A DNA stretch of 12,957 nt from Blastococcus sp. (GTDB taxonomy: Bacteria > Actinomycetota > Actinomycetes > Mycobacteriales > Geodermatophilaceae). Both the position numbers and the translations under genes were made by a program. Positions 1 to 7,377 of the stretch are shown in pieces; positions within the stretch are counted from its first letter, which is position 1, and the number at the start of each line of letters is the position of its first letter. Where the stretch lies: NCBI GenBank assembly GCA_025963345.1, contig JAOPUS010000122.1:1-12957 (forward strand). The letters are read 5' to 3'. A model generated the notes under the pieces. The model was not told the DNA's origin. It worked only from the letters and a program-made list of their open reading frames with translations, and did not search any database.

Positions 1-608
1 TCTTCTCGCCGTGCCTCACGACGGCCTGCGAGGGGGACACGTTCCCGAAGCTGTTCACCGGGCCGGACTGGATCTCCCCGGCGCTGTACATCCTGATCTT
101 CCCGCTCGGCTTCCGGCTGACCTGCTATTACTACCGCAAGGCCTACTACCGGTCGTTCTGGCTGTCGCCGCCGGCGTGCGCGGTCGCCGAACCGCACGGG
201 CGCTACACCGGGGAGACCCGGTTCCCGCTGATCTTCCAGAACGTGCACCGGTACTTCTTCTACGCGGGACTGGTCTTCAACGCGATCCTCACCTACGACG
301 CGGTCCTCGCCTTCCGCGACGAGAGCGGCGCGTGGGGGCACATGGGACTCGGCACGCTGGTGCTCCTGGCCAACGCGGCGCTGCTGTGGCTCTACTCGCT
401 GTCCTGCCACTCCTGCCGGCACATCGTCGGCGGTCGGCTCAACAACTTCTCCCGGCACCCGCTGCGCTACCGCTTCTGGACGGTCGTCTCGCGGCTGAAC
501 GCCAATCACATGAAGTTCGCCTGGGCGTCGCTGTTCAGCGTCGCGTTCGCCGACTTCTACGTATTCATGGTCGCCACGGACACGATGTCGGACCTGAGGT
601 TCTTCTGA
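1..608 (+). CDS. Succinate dehydrogenase membrane-anchor (cytochrome b-like) subunit, 5' end missing
   Basis: This is the 3' part of the membrane anchor of a succinate dehydrogenase. It would dock the SdhAB catalytic dimer to the membrane and pass electrons to quinone. The frame is open from base 3 to the TGA at 606-608, giving 201 visible residues; the start lies left of the window. Four hydrophobic segments are visible: near bases 75-140 (ending in an aromatic Tyr-Tyr-Tyr stretch), 245-310, 340-410 and 510-590. Several histidines, including one in QNVHRYFFY and two in SCHSCRH, could be haem ligands. The order anchor-SdhA-SdhB and the overall look match the mycobacterial Sdh1 operon (Rv0249c-Rv0248c-Rv0247c type). 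Its stop overlaps the sdhA start by one base, which implies coupled translation. Family assignment rests on remembered similarity plus this context; haem content is inference. Confidence 0.85.
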   Translation, partial: FSPCLTTACEGDTFPKLFTGPDWISPALYILIFPLGFRLTCYYYRKAYYRSFWLSPPACAVAEPHGRYTGETRFPLIFQNVHRYFFYAGLVFNAILTYDAVLAFRDESGAWGHMGLGTLVLLANAALLWLYSLSCHSCRHIVGGRLNNFSRHPLRYRFWTVVSRLNANHMKFAWASLFSVAFADFYVFMVATDTMSDLRFF

Positions 609-2431
609 TGGAGCTCGAGAAGCACGAGTACGACGTCGTTGTCGTCGGGGCGGGGGGTGCCGGCCTCCGAGCCGCCATCGAAGCCCACGAGAGCGGCGCG
701 CGGACGGCGGTCGTGTGCAAGTCGCTGCTGGGCAAGGCGCACACGGTCATGGCCGAGGGCGGCATCGCCGCCGCGATGGCCAATCTGTATCCCGAGGACA
801 ACTGGCGGGTGCATTTCCGCGACACGATGCGCGGCGGCAAGATGCTCAACCACTGGCGGATGGCGCAGCTGCACGCGCAGGAAGCGCCGGACCGGGTACG
901 CGAGCTCGAGGACTGGGGCGCGCTCTTCGACCGCACGCCGGACGGTCTGATCAGCCAGCGCGACTTCGGCGGCCACCGGTACGCCCGGCTCGCCCACGTC
1001 GGTGACCGGACGGGGCTGGAGCTGATCCGGACGCTGCAGCAGCGCACCGTCGCGCTCGGCATCGACGTCTACATGGAGTGCACGGTCACCCGGCTGCTCA
1101 CCGGACCGACCGGGGACGGTGGGGCGGGCGGCGACAGAGCGATCACCGGAGCTTTCGGGTACTGGCGCGAGTCCGGGCGCTTCATCGCCTGGCAGGCCCC
1201 GTCGGTCGTGCTCGCCACCGGCGGGATCGGCAAGTCCTACAAGGTCACCTCGAACTCCTGGGAGTACACCGGCGACGGTCACTCCCTCGCGCTTCAGGCC
1301 GGCGCGACGCTGGTGAACATGGAGTTCGTGCAGTTCCACCCGACCGGGATGGTGTGGCCCCCGTCGGTGCGCGGGATCCTGGTGACCGAGAGCGTCCGCG
1401 GTGACGGCGGCATCCTGAAGAACTCCGCGGGCAACCGCTTCATGTTCGACTACATCCCCGACTTCTTCCGCAAGGAGACCGCGGAGACCGAGGCCGAGGC
1501 CGACCGCTGGTACGACGACAAGAAGAACAACCGCCGCCCACCCGAGTTGCTCCCCCGCGACGAGGTCGCCCGGGCGATCAACAGCGAGGTGAAGGCCGGC
1601 CGCGGCACCCCGCACGGCGGCGTCTACCTCGACATCGCGTCGCGCCGCTCGCCGGAGTACATCCGCAAGCGGCTGCCGTCGATGTACCACCAGTTCAAGG
1701 AGCTGGCCGAGGTCGACATCACGAAGGAGCCGATGGAGGTCGGGCCCACCTGCCACTACGTGATGGGCGGGGTGGAGGTCGACCCCGACACGGAGGCCGG
1801 CCGTCTGCCCGGTCTGTTCGCGGCGGGTGAGGTGGCCGGTGGGATGCACGGGTCGAATCGACTCGGCGGGAACTCCCTGTCCGACCTGCTGGTCTTCGGC
1901 CGGCGGGCCGGCCAGGCCGCGGCCGAGCACGCACGCGGGCGAGCCGGCCGGGTCGAACTGCCGGACGACGCCCTGGCCGACGCCGGACGGGCGGCGCTCG
2001 CCCCGTTCGAGCGGGAGGGCGGCGAGAACCCGTACACCGTGCAGCACGACCTGCAGCAGACGATGCACGACCTGGTCGGCATCATCCGCACCGCACCGGA
2101 GATGGAGCAGGCGCTGGAGCGCATCGCCGCGCTGAAGGAGCGGGTCGCGAACCTCTCCGTCGAGGGCCACCGGCAGTACAACCCGGGGTGGCACCTCGCG
2201 CTGGACCTGCCGCACATGCTGACCGTCAGCGAGTGCATCGCCCGGGCGGCCCTGGAGCGGGAGGAGAGCCGGGGCGGGCACACCCGCGACGACTTCCCCA
2301 CCGCTGACCCCGAATGGGGCAAGAGGAACCTGATCTGTTCGCTCGCGCCGGACGGTTCGGTGGCGCTGACCAGGCAACCGCTCCCCCAGATGCCGGCCGA
2401 GCTCGCCGAGATCTTCGAGGAGGTCTCGTGA
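608..2431 (+). CDS. sdhA: Succinate dehydrogenase / fumarate reductase flavoprotein subunit
   Basis: This is the FAD-containing catalytic subunit that oxidises succinate to fumarate on the cytoplasmic face of the membrane (607 aa). The start is ATG 608, overlapping the upstream stop, with GAGG at 596-599 eight bases before it. The frame stays open to base 11, but that upstream part only shadows the anchor gene. The N-terminus has the dinucleotide fold VVVVGAGGAG (about residues 10-19). His45 in GKAHTVMAEGG sits where the covalent FAD histidine lies in E. coli SdhA. Active-site residues can be aligned by motif: His244 in FHPTG, Arg317 in PRDEVAR, His383 in CHYVMGG and Arg418 in NRLGGNS. Compared with E. 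coli SdhA there are about 30 extra charged residues just before Arg317, as I recall for Rv0248c-like proteins. The reading direction in vivo (succinate oxidation or fumarate reduction) cannot be read from sequence. Confidence 0.97.
   Translation: MELEKHEYDVVVVGAGGAGLRAAIEAHESGARTAVVCKSLLGKAHTVMAEGGIAAAMANLYPEDNWRVHFRDTMRGGKMLNHWRMAQLHAQEAPDRVRELEDWGALFDRTPDGLISQRDFGGHRYARLAHVGDRTGLELIRTLQQRTVALGIDVYMECTVTRLLTGPTGDGGAGGDRAITGAFGYWRESGRFIAWQAPSVVLATGGIGKSYKVTSNSWEYTGDGHSLALQAGATLVNMEFVQFHPTGMVWPPSVRGILVTESVRGDGGILKNSAGNRFMFDYIPDFFRKETAETEAEADRWYDDKKNNRRPPELLPRDEVARAINSEVKAGRGTPHGGVYLDIASRRSPEYIRKRLPSMYHQFKELAEVDITKEPMEVGPTCHYVMGGVEVDPDTEAGRLPGLFAAGEVAGGMHGSNRLGGNSLSDLLVFGRRAGQAAAEHARGRAGRVELPDDALADAGRAALAPFEREGGENPYTVQHDLQQTMHDLVGIIRTAPEMEQALERIAALKERVANLSVEGHRQYNPGWHLALDLPHMLTVSECIARAALEREESRGGHTRDDFPTADPEWGKRNLICSLAPDGSVALTRQPLPQMPAELAEIFEEVS
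2417..2423 (+). promoter_or_regulatory. Ribosome binding site of sdhB
   Basis: GAGGAGG lies inside the last codons of sdhA, four bases before GTG 2428. It fixes the GTG as the sdhB start rather than the ATG 2314 further upstream in the same frame, which lies within sdhA. Confidence 0.8.
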
Positions 2432-3183
2432 CGTACGACGCGACGTTCCGGGTCTGGCGCGGGGACGCCGAGGGGGGCGACCTGCAGACGTTCACCGTGG
2501 AGGTGAACGAGGGCGAGGTGGTGCTCGACATCATCCACCGGTTGCAGGCGACCCAGGCCGGCGACCTCGCCGTCCGGTGGAACTGCAAGGCCGGCAAATG
2601 TGGGTCGTGCAGCGCGGAGATCAACGGGCGACCGCGGCTGATGTGCATGACGCGGATGAGCACGTTCGGCGAGGACGAGACGGTGACGGTCACCCCGATG
2701 CGGGCGTTCCCGGTCATCCGCGACCTGGTCACCGACGTGTCGTTCAACTACGAGAAGGCCGCGCAGATCCCGGCGTTCACTCCCCGGCCGCGGGAGAAGG
2801 ACGGCAACCACCGGATGCAGCAGGTCGACGTCGAGCGCTCGCAGGAGTTCCGCAAGTGCATCGAGTGCTTCCTCTGCCAGGACACGTGCCACGTCATCCG
2901 TGACCACGAGGAGAACAAGGCTGCCTTCGCCGGGCCCCGCTTCCTCATCCGGCTGGCCGAACTGGACATGCATCCGCTCGACGTGGTCGACCGCCGCGAC
3001 GCGGCGCAGGACGAGTTCGGGCTCGGCTACTGCAACATCACCAAGTGCTGCAGCGAGGTGTGCCCAGAGGGCATCCACCTCACCGACAACGGCATCATCC
3101 CGTTGAAGGAGCGGGTGGTGGACCGCAAGTTCGACCCGCTCACCTGGCTCGGGTCCAAGATCTCGCGGCGACCGCGGGACTGA
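2428..3183 (+). CDS. sdhB: Succinate dehydrogenase iron-sulfur subunit
   Basis: This is the electron-wire subunit linking the SdhA flavin to the membrane quinone site (251 aa). The GTG start overlaps the sdhA stop by four bases (GTGA) and follows a strong ribosome binding site. The N-terminal ferredoxin-like domain carries the [2Fe-2S] cysteines C53, C58, C61 and C73 (NCKAGKCGSC...MC). The C-terminal domain has C144, C147, C150 and C154 (CIECFLCQDTC), then C202, C208 and C212. By spacing with E. coli SdhB, C144/C147/C150/C212 should bind [4Fe-4S] and C154/C202/C208 [3Fe-4S]; there is one extra cysteine, C207. All cluster ligands are present, so the subunit looks functional. It is the last gene of the operon, since the next gene is convergent. 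Confidence 0.97.
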   Translation: MTYDATFRVWRGDAEGGDLQTFTVEVNEGEVVLDIIHRLQATQAGDLAVRWNCKAGKCGSCSAEINGRPRLMCMTRMSTFGEDETVTVTPMRAFPVIRDLVTDVSFNYEKAAQIPAFTPRPREKDGNHRMQQVDVERSQEFRKCIECFLCQDTCHVIRDHEENKAAFAGPRFLIRLAELDMHPLDVVDRRDAAQDEFGLGYCNITKCCSEVCPEGIHLTDNGIIPLKERVVDRKFDPLTWLGSKISRRPRD

Positions 3184-3297
3184 CTCCTCACTCGTCGCGC
3201 TGGGCTGCCTCCCGGCGCTCTGCCCGGTCTCTCCCCCGAAGCCGACGTCCTGGCCGGCCACGCGTCCGACGAACTCTCCAGGCCGACGTCTTGCGGT

Positions 3298-3312
3298 CCT
3301 GGCGCGGCCAGG
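3298..3312 (-). terminator. Candidate terminator hairpin after the DUF4389 gene
   Basis: CCTGGC-GCG-GCCAGG is a perfect 6-bp stem with a 3-base loop, beginning 3 bases past the TGA of the minus-strand DUF4389 gene. No U-tract follows, which is common for actinomycete terminators but makes the call weak. The 3184-3315 gap between the convergent genes also holds the 10-bp palindrome TGGCCGGCCA at 3251-3260 and two near-identical copies of GCCGACGTC at 3241 and 3282. I see no gene in it. Confidence 0.35.
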
Positions 3313-3315
3313 TGG

Positions 3316-4077
3316 TCACCGCGCCGAGGGGGCCGGAGCCGGCGGGGCTGCTGCCGGTGCCCCGGGGGATGCCGGAGGCGTGGGGCCAGGGGGCAGCGAG
3401 GCGGGATCGGTCCCGCCCTGGTCGAGCCGGAAGGGCGGATACCGGTCGGTCATCAGCGCCGCGTAGGCCCCCACCCGCAGCGCCCACCGGTCCATGCCGA
3501 GGATGAAGTCGTAGATCGGTTTCGGGTAGCGGCCGGTGAACAGCAGCACGATCGCGGCGAGCAGGACGAGCAGGCCGACCAGGCTCCAGCCGGCGTTCGT
3601 GCTGTTGTCCCAGCCGTTGTCCGTTCCGCCGCGGGTGCCCAGCCACAGTCCTCCCCCGACGAAGACGGAGAGGACGAGGAAGTGGGGAATCGCCAGCAGC
3701 CACTTCACGAAGATCAGGCCCCGGGACAGCCGTTCGGGGTAGGCCACGTCCAGGTGCGCCGGGTAATCCGGTACCTCGGCGAGCGTGAAGGGCGGATAGC
3801 GGTCGGTGCCCAGGGCCTCGTAGCCGTAGTAGTTCACGCGCCAGGACCAGCGCATGACGCCGACGTTGAAGTCGAACAGTGACCGTGGATAGCGCCCGGT
3901 GAACAGGATCGCGAAGAACGCGATCACGCTGACCACGAGGAACGCCACCCACAGGAAGAACAGCACGACGTAGTGCGGGATCAGCAGCAACCACTTGACC
4001 AGCCACAGCCAACGAGAGAGCGACGGGTCGAGTGCCGCGTCGACGCGGACGGGGTACGGGGTTCGGTTCTCGGTCAC
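3316..4077 (-). CDS. Membrane protein with two DUF4389 domains
   Basis: This 253-residue membrane protein has no established biochemical function that I know of. The start is GTG 4077, supported by a ribosome binding site at 4085-4089. It is an internal duplication. Copy one has VKWLLLIPHYVVL (27-39), LFTGRYP (58-64) and RYPPF (93-97). Copy two has VKWLLAIPHFLVL (124-136), LFTGRYP (179-185) and RYPPF (212-216). Each copy begins with a hydrophobic segment followed by a second membrane segment before the GRYP motif, giving about four membrane spans. The last 35 residues are rich in Pro and Ala and probably disordered. The pattern matches DUF4389, a family common in actinobacteria, sometimes as tandem copies. 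It is convergent with sdhB and divergent from a TetR regulator, which may control it. Confidence 0.88.
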   Translation of the reverse strand: MTENRTPYPVRVDAALDPSLSRWLWLVKWLLLIPHYVVLFFLWVAFLVVSVIAFFAILFTGRYPRSLFDFNVGVMRWSWRVNYYGYEALGTDRYPPFTLAEVPDYPAHLDVAYPERLSRGLIFVKWLLAIPHFLVLSVFVGGGLWLGTRGGTDNGWDNSTNAGWSLVGLLVLLAAIVLLFTGRYPKPIYDFILGMDRWALRVGAYAALMTDRYPPFRLDQGGTDPASLPPGPTPPASPGAPAAAPPAPAPSAR

Positions 4078-4084
4078 TTCGGGC

Positions 4085-4089
4085 TCCTT
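4085..4089 (-). promoter_or_regulatory. Ribosome binding site of the DUF4389 gene
   Basis: On the minus strand this reads AGGAG (within TAAGGAGCCC), seven bases before GTG 4077. It decides the GTG start. Confidence 0.65.
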
Positions 4090-4214
4090 ACGGGAGTGGA
4101 CGCCGACGACCTCGTGGTCCCGGGAGTGTCAGCGAGATGTCGCGGGAAAGTGGCCACGTCGCCCCAACCGGAGGCGGAAGCCCGCGTCCACGGATGTCAT
4201 CGCGTCTCCGACCC

Positions 4215-4227
4215 TGTACGCCGTCCA
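4215..4227. promoter_or_regulatory. Imperfect operator-like palindrome, upstream copy
   Basis: TGTACG-C-CGTCCA differs by one arm base from the perfect palindrome 18 bases downstream. Two like-spaced copies of the same 6-1-6 element between divergent genes suggest a pair of binding sites for the adjacent TetR regulator. Assignment to that regulator is inference. Confidence 0.5.
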
Positions 4228-4231
4228 TGAT

Positions 4232-4260
4232 TTGTACGACGTACAGAGACCATTTACCCT
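4232..4260 (+). promoter_or_regulatory. Putative tetR promoter, overlapping the operator
   Basis: A -35-like TTGTAC (4232-4237) and a -10-like TACCCT (4255-4260) are separated by 17 bases. Transcription would begin at about 4267-4268, right at ATG 4268. No ribosome binding site precedes that ATG, so a leaderless mRNA is the simplest reading. The -35 element lies inside the palindrome at 4233-4245, as expected for autorepression. Confidence 0.5.
4233..4245. promoter_or_regulatory. Perfect operator-like palindrome, downstream copy
   Basis: TGTACG-A-CGTACA is a perfect 6-1-6 inverted repeat. It overlaps the predicted -35 element of the TetR gene and lies 18 bases, centre to centre, from the imperfect copy at 4215-4227. 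Confidence 0.6.
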
Positions 4261-4267
4261 GGGCGGC

Positions 4268-4996
4268 ATGACGTCAAGGGAGACGGTCGCGCCGATGCCG
4301 GACAAGCAGGTGCGGAGGCGTCCGGGTCCGCGGCGCGCACTCACCGAGGACGAGATCCTCGACGCCGCACTGGGGCTGCTCGACGACGGCGGCGCGAATG
4401 CGGCCTCCGTGCGGGGCATCGCCGCACGCGTAGGAGTGGCGCCCAACGCCGTCTACACGTACTTCCCGGACAAGGCGGCCGTGGTCAAGGCACTGGTCGA
4501 GCGGGTGCTCGGCGAGGTCGACCATGACGTGTTCGCCGACCGCCGCCGGCCGTGGCGCGAACGCGTCGAAGCGTTGGCCCTGGAGCTGAGGGCGAATCTC
4601 TCGGCCCACCCCGGCGCGGTCGCTCTGATGATCGGCGGTCCCATGGACGGCCCGCACGCACGCGCCCTGAACGAACGACTCCTCGAACTCCTCACCGACG
4701 CCGGCCTCGAGCACACCGACGCCGCGCGGGCGGCCTATCTGCTCATCGTCTACGTGTTCGGCTCCATCGCCCTGGAGGTGGCGGATCTGAAGCAGCCCGG
4801 CCCGCTGCCTCCGGAGTCGGAGCGGACGGCCACCCGGAACCGCGCGTTCGCAGCGACTCCGGCCGGCCAGTTCCCCCGCAGCGCGGCCGCGGTGGCGACC
4901 ATCGCCGGCTACGTCTCGACCGATCAGTACCTGTGGGGACTCCACCGTCTGCTCGACGGGATCGCCACGCAACGAGTGGGCAGCGAACGCTCCTGA
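4268..4996 (+). CDS. TetR/AcrR-family transcriptional regulator
   Basis: This is a one-domain-plus-ligand-pocket DNA-binding repressor of 242 aa. ATG 4268 is chosen because it follows the predicted -10 box by seven bases. ATG 4295 (MPDKQV) is an alternative, while the frame upstream of 4268 has no coding look. The TetR_N domain spans about residues 26-80: helix 1 ALTEDEILDAALGLLDD, then the helix-turn-helix SVRGIAARVGVAPNAVYTYF (47-66). The C-terminal half (about 95-235) has the RERVEALALELRANL...HPGAVALM pattern of the tetracycline-repressor-type C-terminal domain (TetR_C). The ligand is unknown. It is divergent from the DUF4389 gene across a 190-base gap holding two like palindromes, so it most likely represses itself and may also regulate DUF4389. 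Family assignment is firm; targets are inference. Confidence 0.92.
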   Translation: MTSRETVAPMPDKQVRRRPGPRRALTEDEILDAALGLLDDGGANAASVRGIAARVGVAPNAVYTYFPDKAAVVKALVERVLGEVDHDVFADRRRPWRERVEALALELRANLSAHPGAVALMIGGPMDGPHARALNERLLELLTDAGLEHTDAARAAYLLIVYVFGSIALEVADLKQPGPLPPESERTATRNRAFAATPAGQFPRSAAAVATIAGYVSTDQYLWGLHRLLDGIATQRVGSERS

Positions 4997-5172
4997 AGTG
5001 CCGCCCGGCGTCACCGCTCATCGGCGAGTGCGCGGATCGGTGAGCACCTGCCCCACCTCGGCCGCGCGATCCGCACCGGCACGTATTGCGCCTACGTCCG
5101 CGACCCCCGAGCACCCGCGGGGTGGATCGGACTCCCGTAGGCGGCTGACGGACTACATGCTGTGATCGGCCC
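4997..5172. other. Intergenic gap between tetR and the MORN-like gene
   Basis: No gene is supported in this gap. CACCC-GCG-GGGTG at 5112-5124 can form a small 5-bp hairpin and might help end tetR transcription. No U-tract follows and the stem is short, so this is only a possibility. Confidence 0.3.
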
Positions 5173-5400
5173 ATGCCTGCGGCCGACTTCACCGAGGGTG
5201 TCCACATCGAGCGGTATCGGGACGGCTCGGTCCGAGCCCGCGGCCCGGTCGTCGACGGACAGCCCGACGGCTACTGGGAGTGGTTCCGCCTGGACGGCAC
5301 CACGATGCGATCTGGCCACTTCGACAAGGGCCGCCAGACCGGCGAGTGGACGACCTACGACAAGAACGGCGCCGTCTACAGGGTCACGACGAAACGCTGA
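5173..5400 (+). CDS. Small MORN-like (YwqK-type) repeat protein
   Basis: This 75-residue soluble protein looks complete. After a short lead, the motif pattern repeats with a period of about 23 residues: DGSVRARGPVVDGQPDGYWEW (about 18-38), then DGTTMRSGHFDKGRQTGEWTTY (about 41-62), then a partial DKNGAVYR. The G-x-x-x-x-G-x-W-x-x-(Y/F) pattern is that of MORN_2 repeats found in YwqK-like proteins, sometimes annotated as antitoxins. I see no partner toxin beside it, so an antitoxin role is not supported here. ATG 5173 has no clear ribosome binding site. The gene stands alone, 176 bases after tetR and 274 bases before the permease. Confidence 0.75.
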   Translation: MPAADFTEGVHIERYRDGSVRARGPVVDGQPDGYWEWFRLDGTTMRSGHFDKGRQTGEWTTYDKNGAVYRVTTKR

Positions 5401-5674
5401 TCGCCCTACGCGAGGTGCGACCCTCGGTCACAGACCATCCGCTCGCGCCGATCAGACGATGCCGCGCTCGTGACGGGAGCCGCCTCCCGCCCTGGCCCGG
5501 GAGCTGCCAGGAAGCAGCCCAGCACCGAGCCGGGGCATCGGTGTCTGGTGGGGCGGTGCCCGGAGACGCACAATTGCTGTGGGCAACTACGCGACGCGGG
5601 GGGACCGCACGCCAGTGGCCTGGATGCGGCCAACCGGATGCCCAGAGGTACAGCGGCGTCCCGAGGAGACGGCC
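5401..5674 (+). other. Non-coding leader upstream of the permease
   Basis: The 274 bases hold no convincing gene. CTCCCG at 5484-5489 can pair with CGGGAG at either 5474-5479 (4-base loop) or 5498-5503 (8-base loop), so two stems exclude each other. A small stem CGTC/GACG (5657-5660 with 5668-5671) puts most of the ribosome binding site in its loop. I could not match the region to a known riboswitch class by eye. Confidence 0.3.
5663..5668 (+). promoter_or_regulatory. Ribosome binding site of the permease
   Basis: GAGGAG lies six bases before ATG 5675. It decides this start over ATG 5579, whose extra 32 residues have no membrane or domain character. Confidence 0.75.
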
Positions 5675-7321
5675 ATGGCAGTCGCAGAAAAATCCTCCGC
5701 ACGCGGGCCGGTGTCGCTCAAGCGGGAGATCGGCCTGATCAGCTTGCTCTGGGCCTCGGTGGGTTCAATCATCGGGTCGGGGTGGCTCTTCGGAGCTCAG
5801 AAGGGACTCCTCGCCGCCGGACCGGCGGCGGTCATCTCGTGGGTCATCGGCGGGCTCGCGATCCTGATCCTCGCTCTCGTGCACGCCGAACTGGGAGCGA
5901 TGTACCCGGTCTCCGGAGGATCGGCCCGCTTCCCGCACTACGCCTTCGGCGGGGCCGCGGGAGCCTCTTTCGGCTGGTTCTCCTGGCTGCAGGCCGCCAC
6001 CGTGGCGCCCATCGAAGTGTCCGCGATGATCAACTACTCGACGCACTACTCCTTCGCGCACGGCTGGCTGCACCCGAACCAGACACTCACCGGAAGCGGC
6101 CTCGTCGTGGCGATCATCCTCATGGCGATCGTGTCGTCGATCAATTTCCTGGGCATCCGGGCACTGGCCCTGACCAACAGCACCGCGACCTGGTGGAAGC
6201 TCGCCGTCCCGCTCGTGACGATCCTCGTCGTGGCCATCGCCGGCGGGCTGCACCCGGGGAACTTCACCGCTGCCGACGGCTTCGCACCCGACGGCGCCAA
6301 GGGCATCCTGGCGGCGGTCTCGACCAGCGGGATCATCTTCTCGTACCTGGGCTTCGAGCAGGCCGACCAGCTCGCCGGTGAGTGCCGCAGGCCGAAGCGC
6401 GACATCCCGGTCGCGGTGATCGGGTCGATCGTGATCGGGTTCATCCTCTACGTCGCCCTTCAGGTGGTCTTCCTGCTGGCGCTGCCGCCCAGCGCGATCG
6501 GTGGGACGTGGGCGACCGTCGGCAACGGGCTGTACAGCGCGTTCACCGGGCCGTGGGCGCAACTGGCCTCACTGCTCAGCCTCGGGTGGCTCGCCGCGAT
6601 CCTGTACTTCGACGCGATCGTCTCCCCCGCCGGCACCGGCCTGATCTACACCGCGGCGTCGTCCCGGGTCTCCTACGGGTTGTCCCGCAACGGCTACGTG
6701 CCGCAGATCTTCGAGCGGCTCAGCAACCGCGGCGTCCCCTGGTTCGGCGTCGTGACCGCGTTCGTGGTCGGCTGCATCTGCTTCCTGCCGTTCCCGAGCT
6801 GGCAGTCGCTGGTCGGCCTGATCACCAGCGCGAGTGTGCTCATGTACGCGGGAGCGCCGCTGTCGTTCGGGGTCTTCCGCAAGCGACTGCCGCACGCCGA
6901 GCGGCCGTTCCGGCTGCCGGGGGGTGAGTTCTTCTCCCCGCTCGCCTTCGTCGTCTCGGGCCTGATCATCCTGTGGTCGGGGTGGTCGACGGACTGGAAG
7001 CTCGGCGTCGCAATCCTGCTCGGGTACGTGATCCTGGGCCTCAACCGGGCGTTCCACCTCAATTCGCACAATCCCGTGATGCAGTGGCGGGCGGCCCAGT
7101 GGCTGCCGGTCTACCTGATCGGCCTGGGCCTGATCGTGTACCTCAGCCCGTACGGGCCGCTGACGAAGCCGGCCCTCCCGCTCTGGTGGGACATCGCCGT
7201 CACTGCCGTCTTCAGCCTGGTCATCTACTACTGGGCCCTCGCCGTGGCACTGCCCACCGAGCAGATCGAGGAGATGATCAACGAGGTCGTCGTGCCGGAG
7301 GAGGCGACCATCGCCCCGTAG
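5675..7321 (+). CDS. APC-superfamily amino-acid permease (aspartate:proton symporter-like)
   Basis: This integral membrane transporter has 548 aa and about 12 hydrophobic segments. The first segment carries GSIIGSGWLF (30-39), the unwound substrate-binding helix 1 motif of APC transporters. Helix 6 and the following loop read FSYLGFEQADQLAGE (from residue 222), then RRPKRDIP, another APC hallmark. The WLFGA form of the helix 1 motif, and the length, recall the B. subtilis YveA-type aspartate-proton symporters more than the general LysP/GabP branch. Uptake of an acidic or other amino acid by proton symport is therefore the best guess, but the substrate is not determined by sequence alone. The C-terminus is a short acidic cytoplasmic tail. 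The gene has a strong ribosome binding site and a long leader, and no co-transcribed catabolic gene is evident. Confidence 0.9.
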   Translation: MAVAEKSSARGPVSLKREIGLISLLWASVGSIIGSGWLFGAQKGLLAAGPAAVISWVIGGLAILILALVHAELGAMYPVSGGSARFPHYAFGGAAGASFGWFSWLQAATVAPIEVSAMINYSTHYSFAHGWLHPNQTLTGSGLVVAIILMAIVSSINFLGIRALALTNSTATWWKLAVPLVTILVVAIAGGLHPGNFTAADGFAPDGAKGILAAVSTSGIIFSYLGFEQADQLAGECRRPKRDIPVAVIGSIVIGFILYVALQVVFLLALPPSAIGGTWATVGNGLYSAFTGPWAQLASLLSLGWLAAILYFDAIVSPAGTGLIYTAASSRVSYGLSRNGYVPQIFERLSNRGVPWFGVVTAFVVGCICFLPFPSWQSLVGLITSASVLMYAGAPLSFGVFRKRLPHAERPFRLPGGEFFSPLAFVVSGLIILWSGWSTDWKLGVAILLGYVILGLNRAFHLNSHNPVMQWRAAQWLPVYLIGLGLIVYLSPYGPLTKPALPLWWDIAVTAVFSLVIYYWALAVALPTEQIEEMINEVVVPEEATIAP

Positions 7322-7331
7322 CGGCGAACCG

Positions 7332-7377
7332 GGCCAGGAATCCCATGGCCTGCGGGACGGTGGCGGCGACTGGGATT
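7332..7377 (+). terminator. Candidate terminator region after the permease
   Basis: Two alternative hairpins lie 10-56 bases past the permease stop: GGCCA (7332-7336) with TGGCC (7346-7350), and the perfect 7-bp pair AATCCCA (7339-7345) with TGGGATT (7371-7377). They overlap and exclude each other. Neither is followed by a U-tract, so termination is plausible but unproven. Confidence 0.3.

Noticed and set aside
557..2377. Minus-strand open frame of about 600 codons opposite sdhA
   Set aside because: It is an antisense shadow of the sdhA codons in GC-rich DNA, with no family motifs and a composition dominated by Arg, Gly, Val and Leu.
1756..3261. Minus-strand open frame of about 500 codons opposite sdhA and sdhB
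   Set aside because: It is a shadow of two well-supported genes and has no recognisable domain.
3241..3292. Two copies of GCCGACGTC about 41 bases apart after sdhB
   Set aside because: The copies are short, GC-rich and not extended by flanking similarity, so chance is the simplest explanation.
3188..4012. Second minus-strand frame over the DUF4389 gene
   Set aside because: It is offset from the DUF4389 frame, rich in Arg/Pro/Gly, lacks membrane segments and has no ribosome binding site.
5173..5400. YwqK-type antitoxin of a toxin-antitoxin pair
   Set aside because: The repeat type fits that annotation label, but no toxin-like gene lies beside it.
5162..5473. Alternative frame over the MORN-like gene
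   Set aside because: It is rich in Arg, Thr and Ser without repeats; the 5173 frame has clear MORN-like periodicity.
5401..5674. Known riboswitch (glycine, c-di-AMP, guanidine, cobalamin types) upstream of the permease
   Set aside because: I looked for the conserved cores of these classes and found no convincing match by eye.
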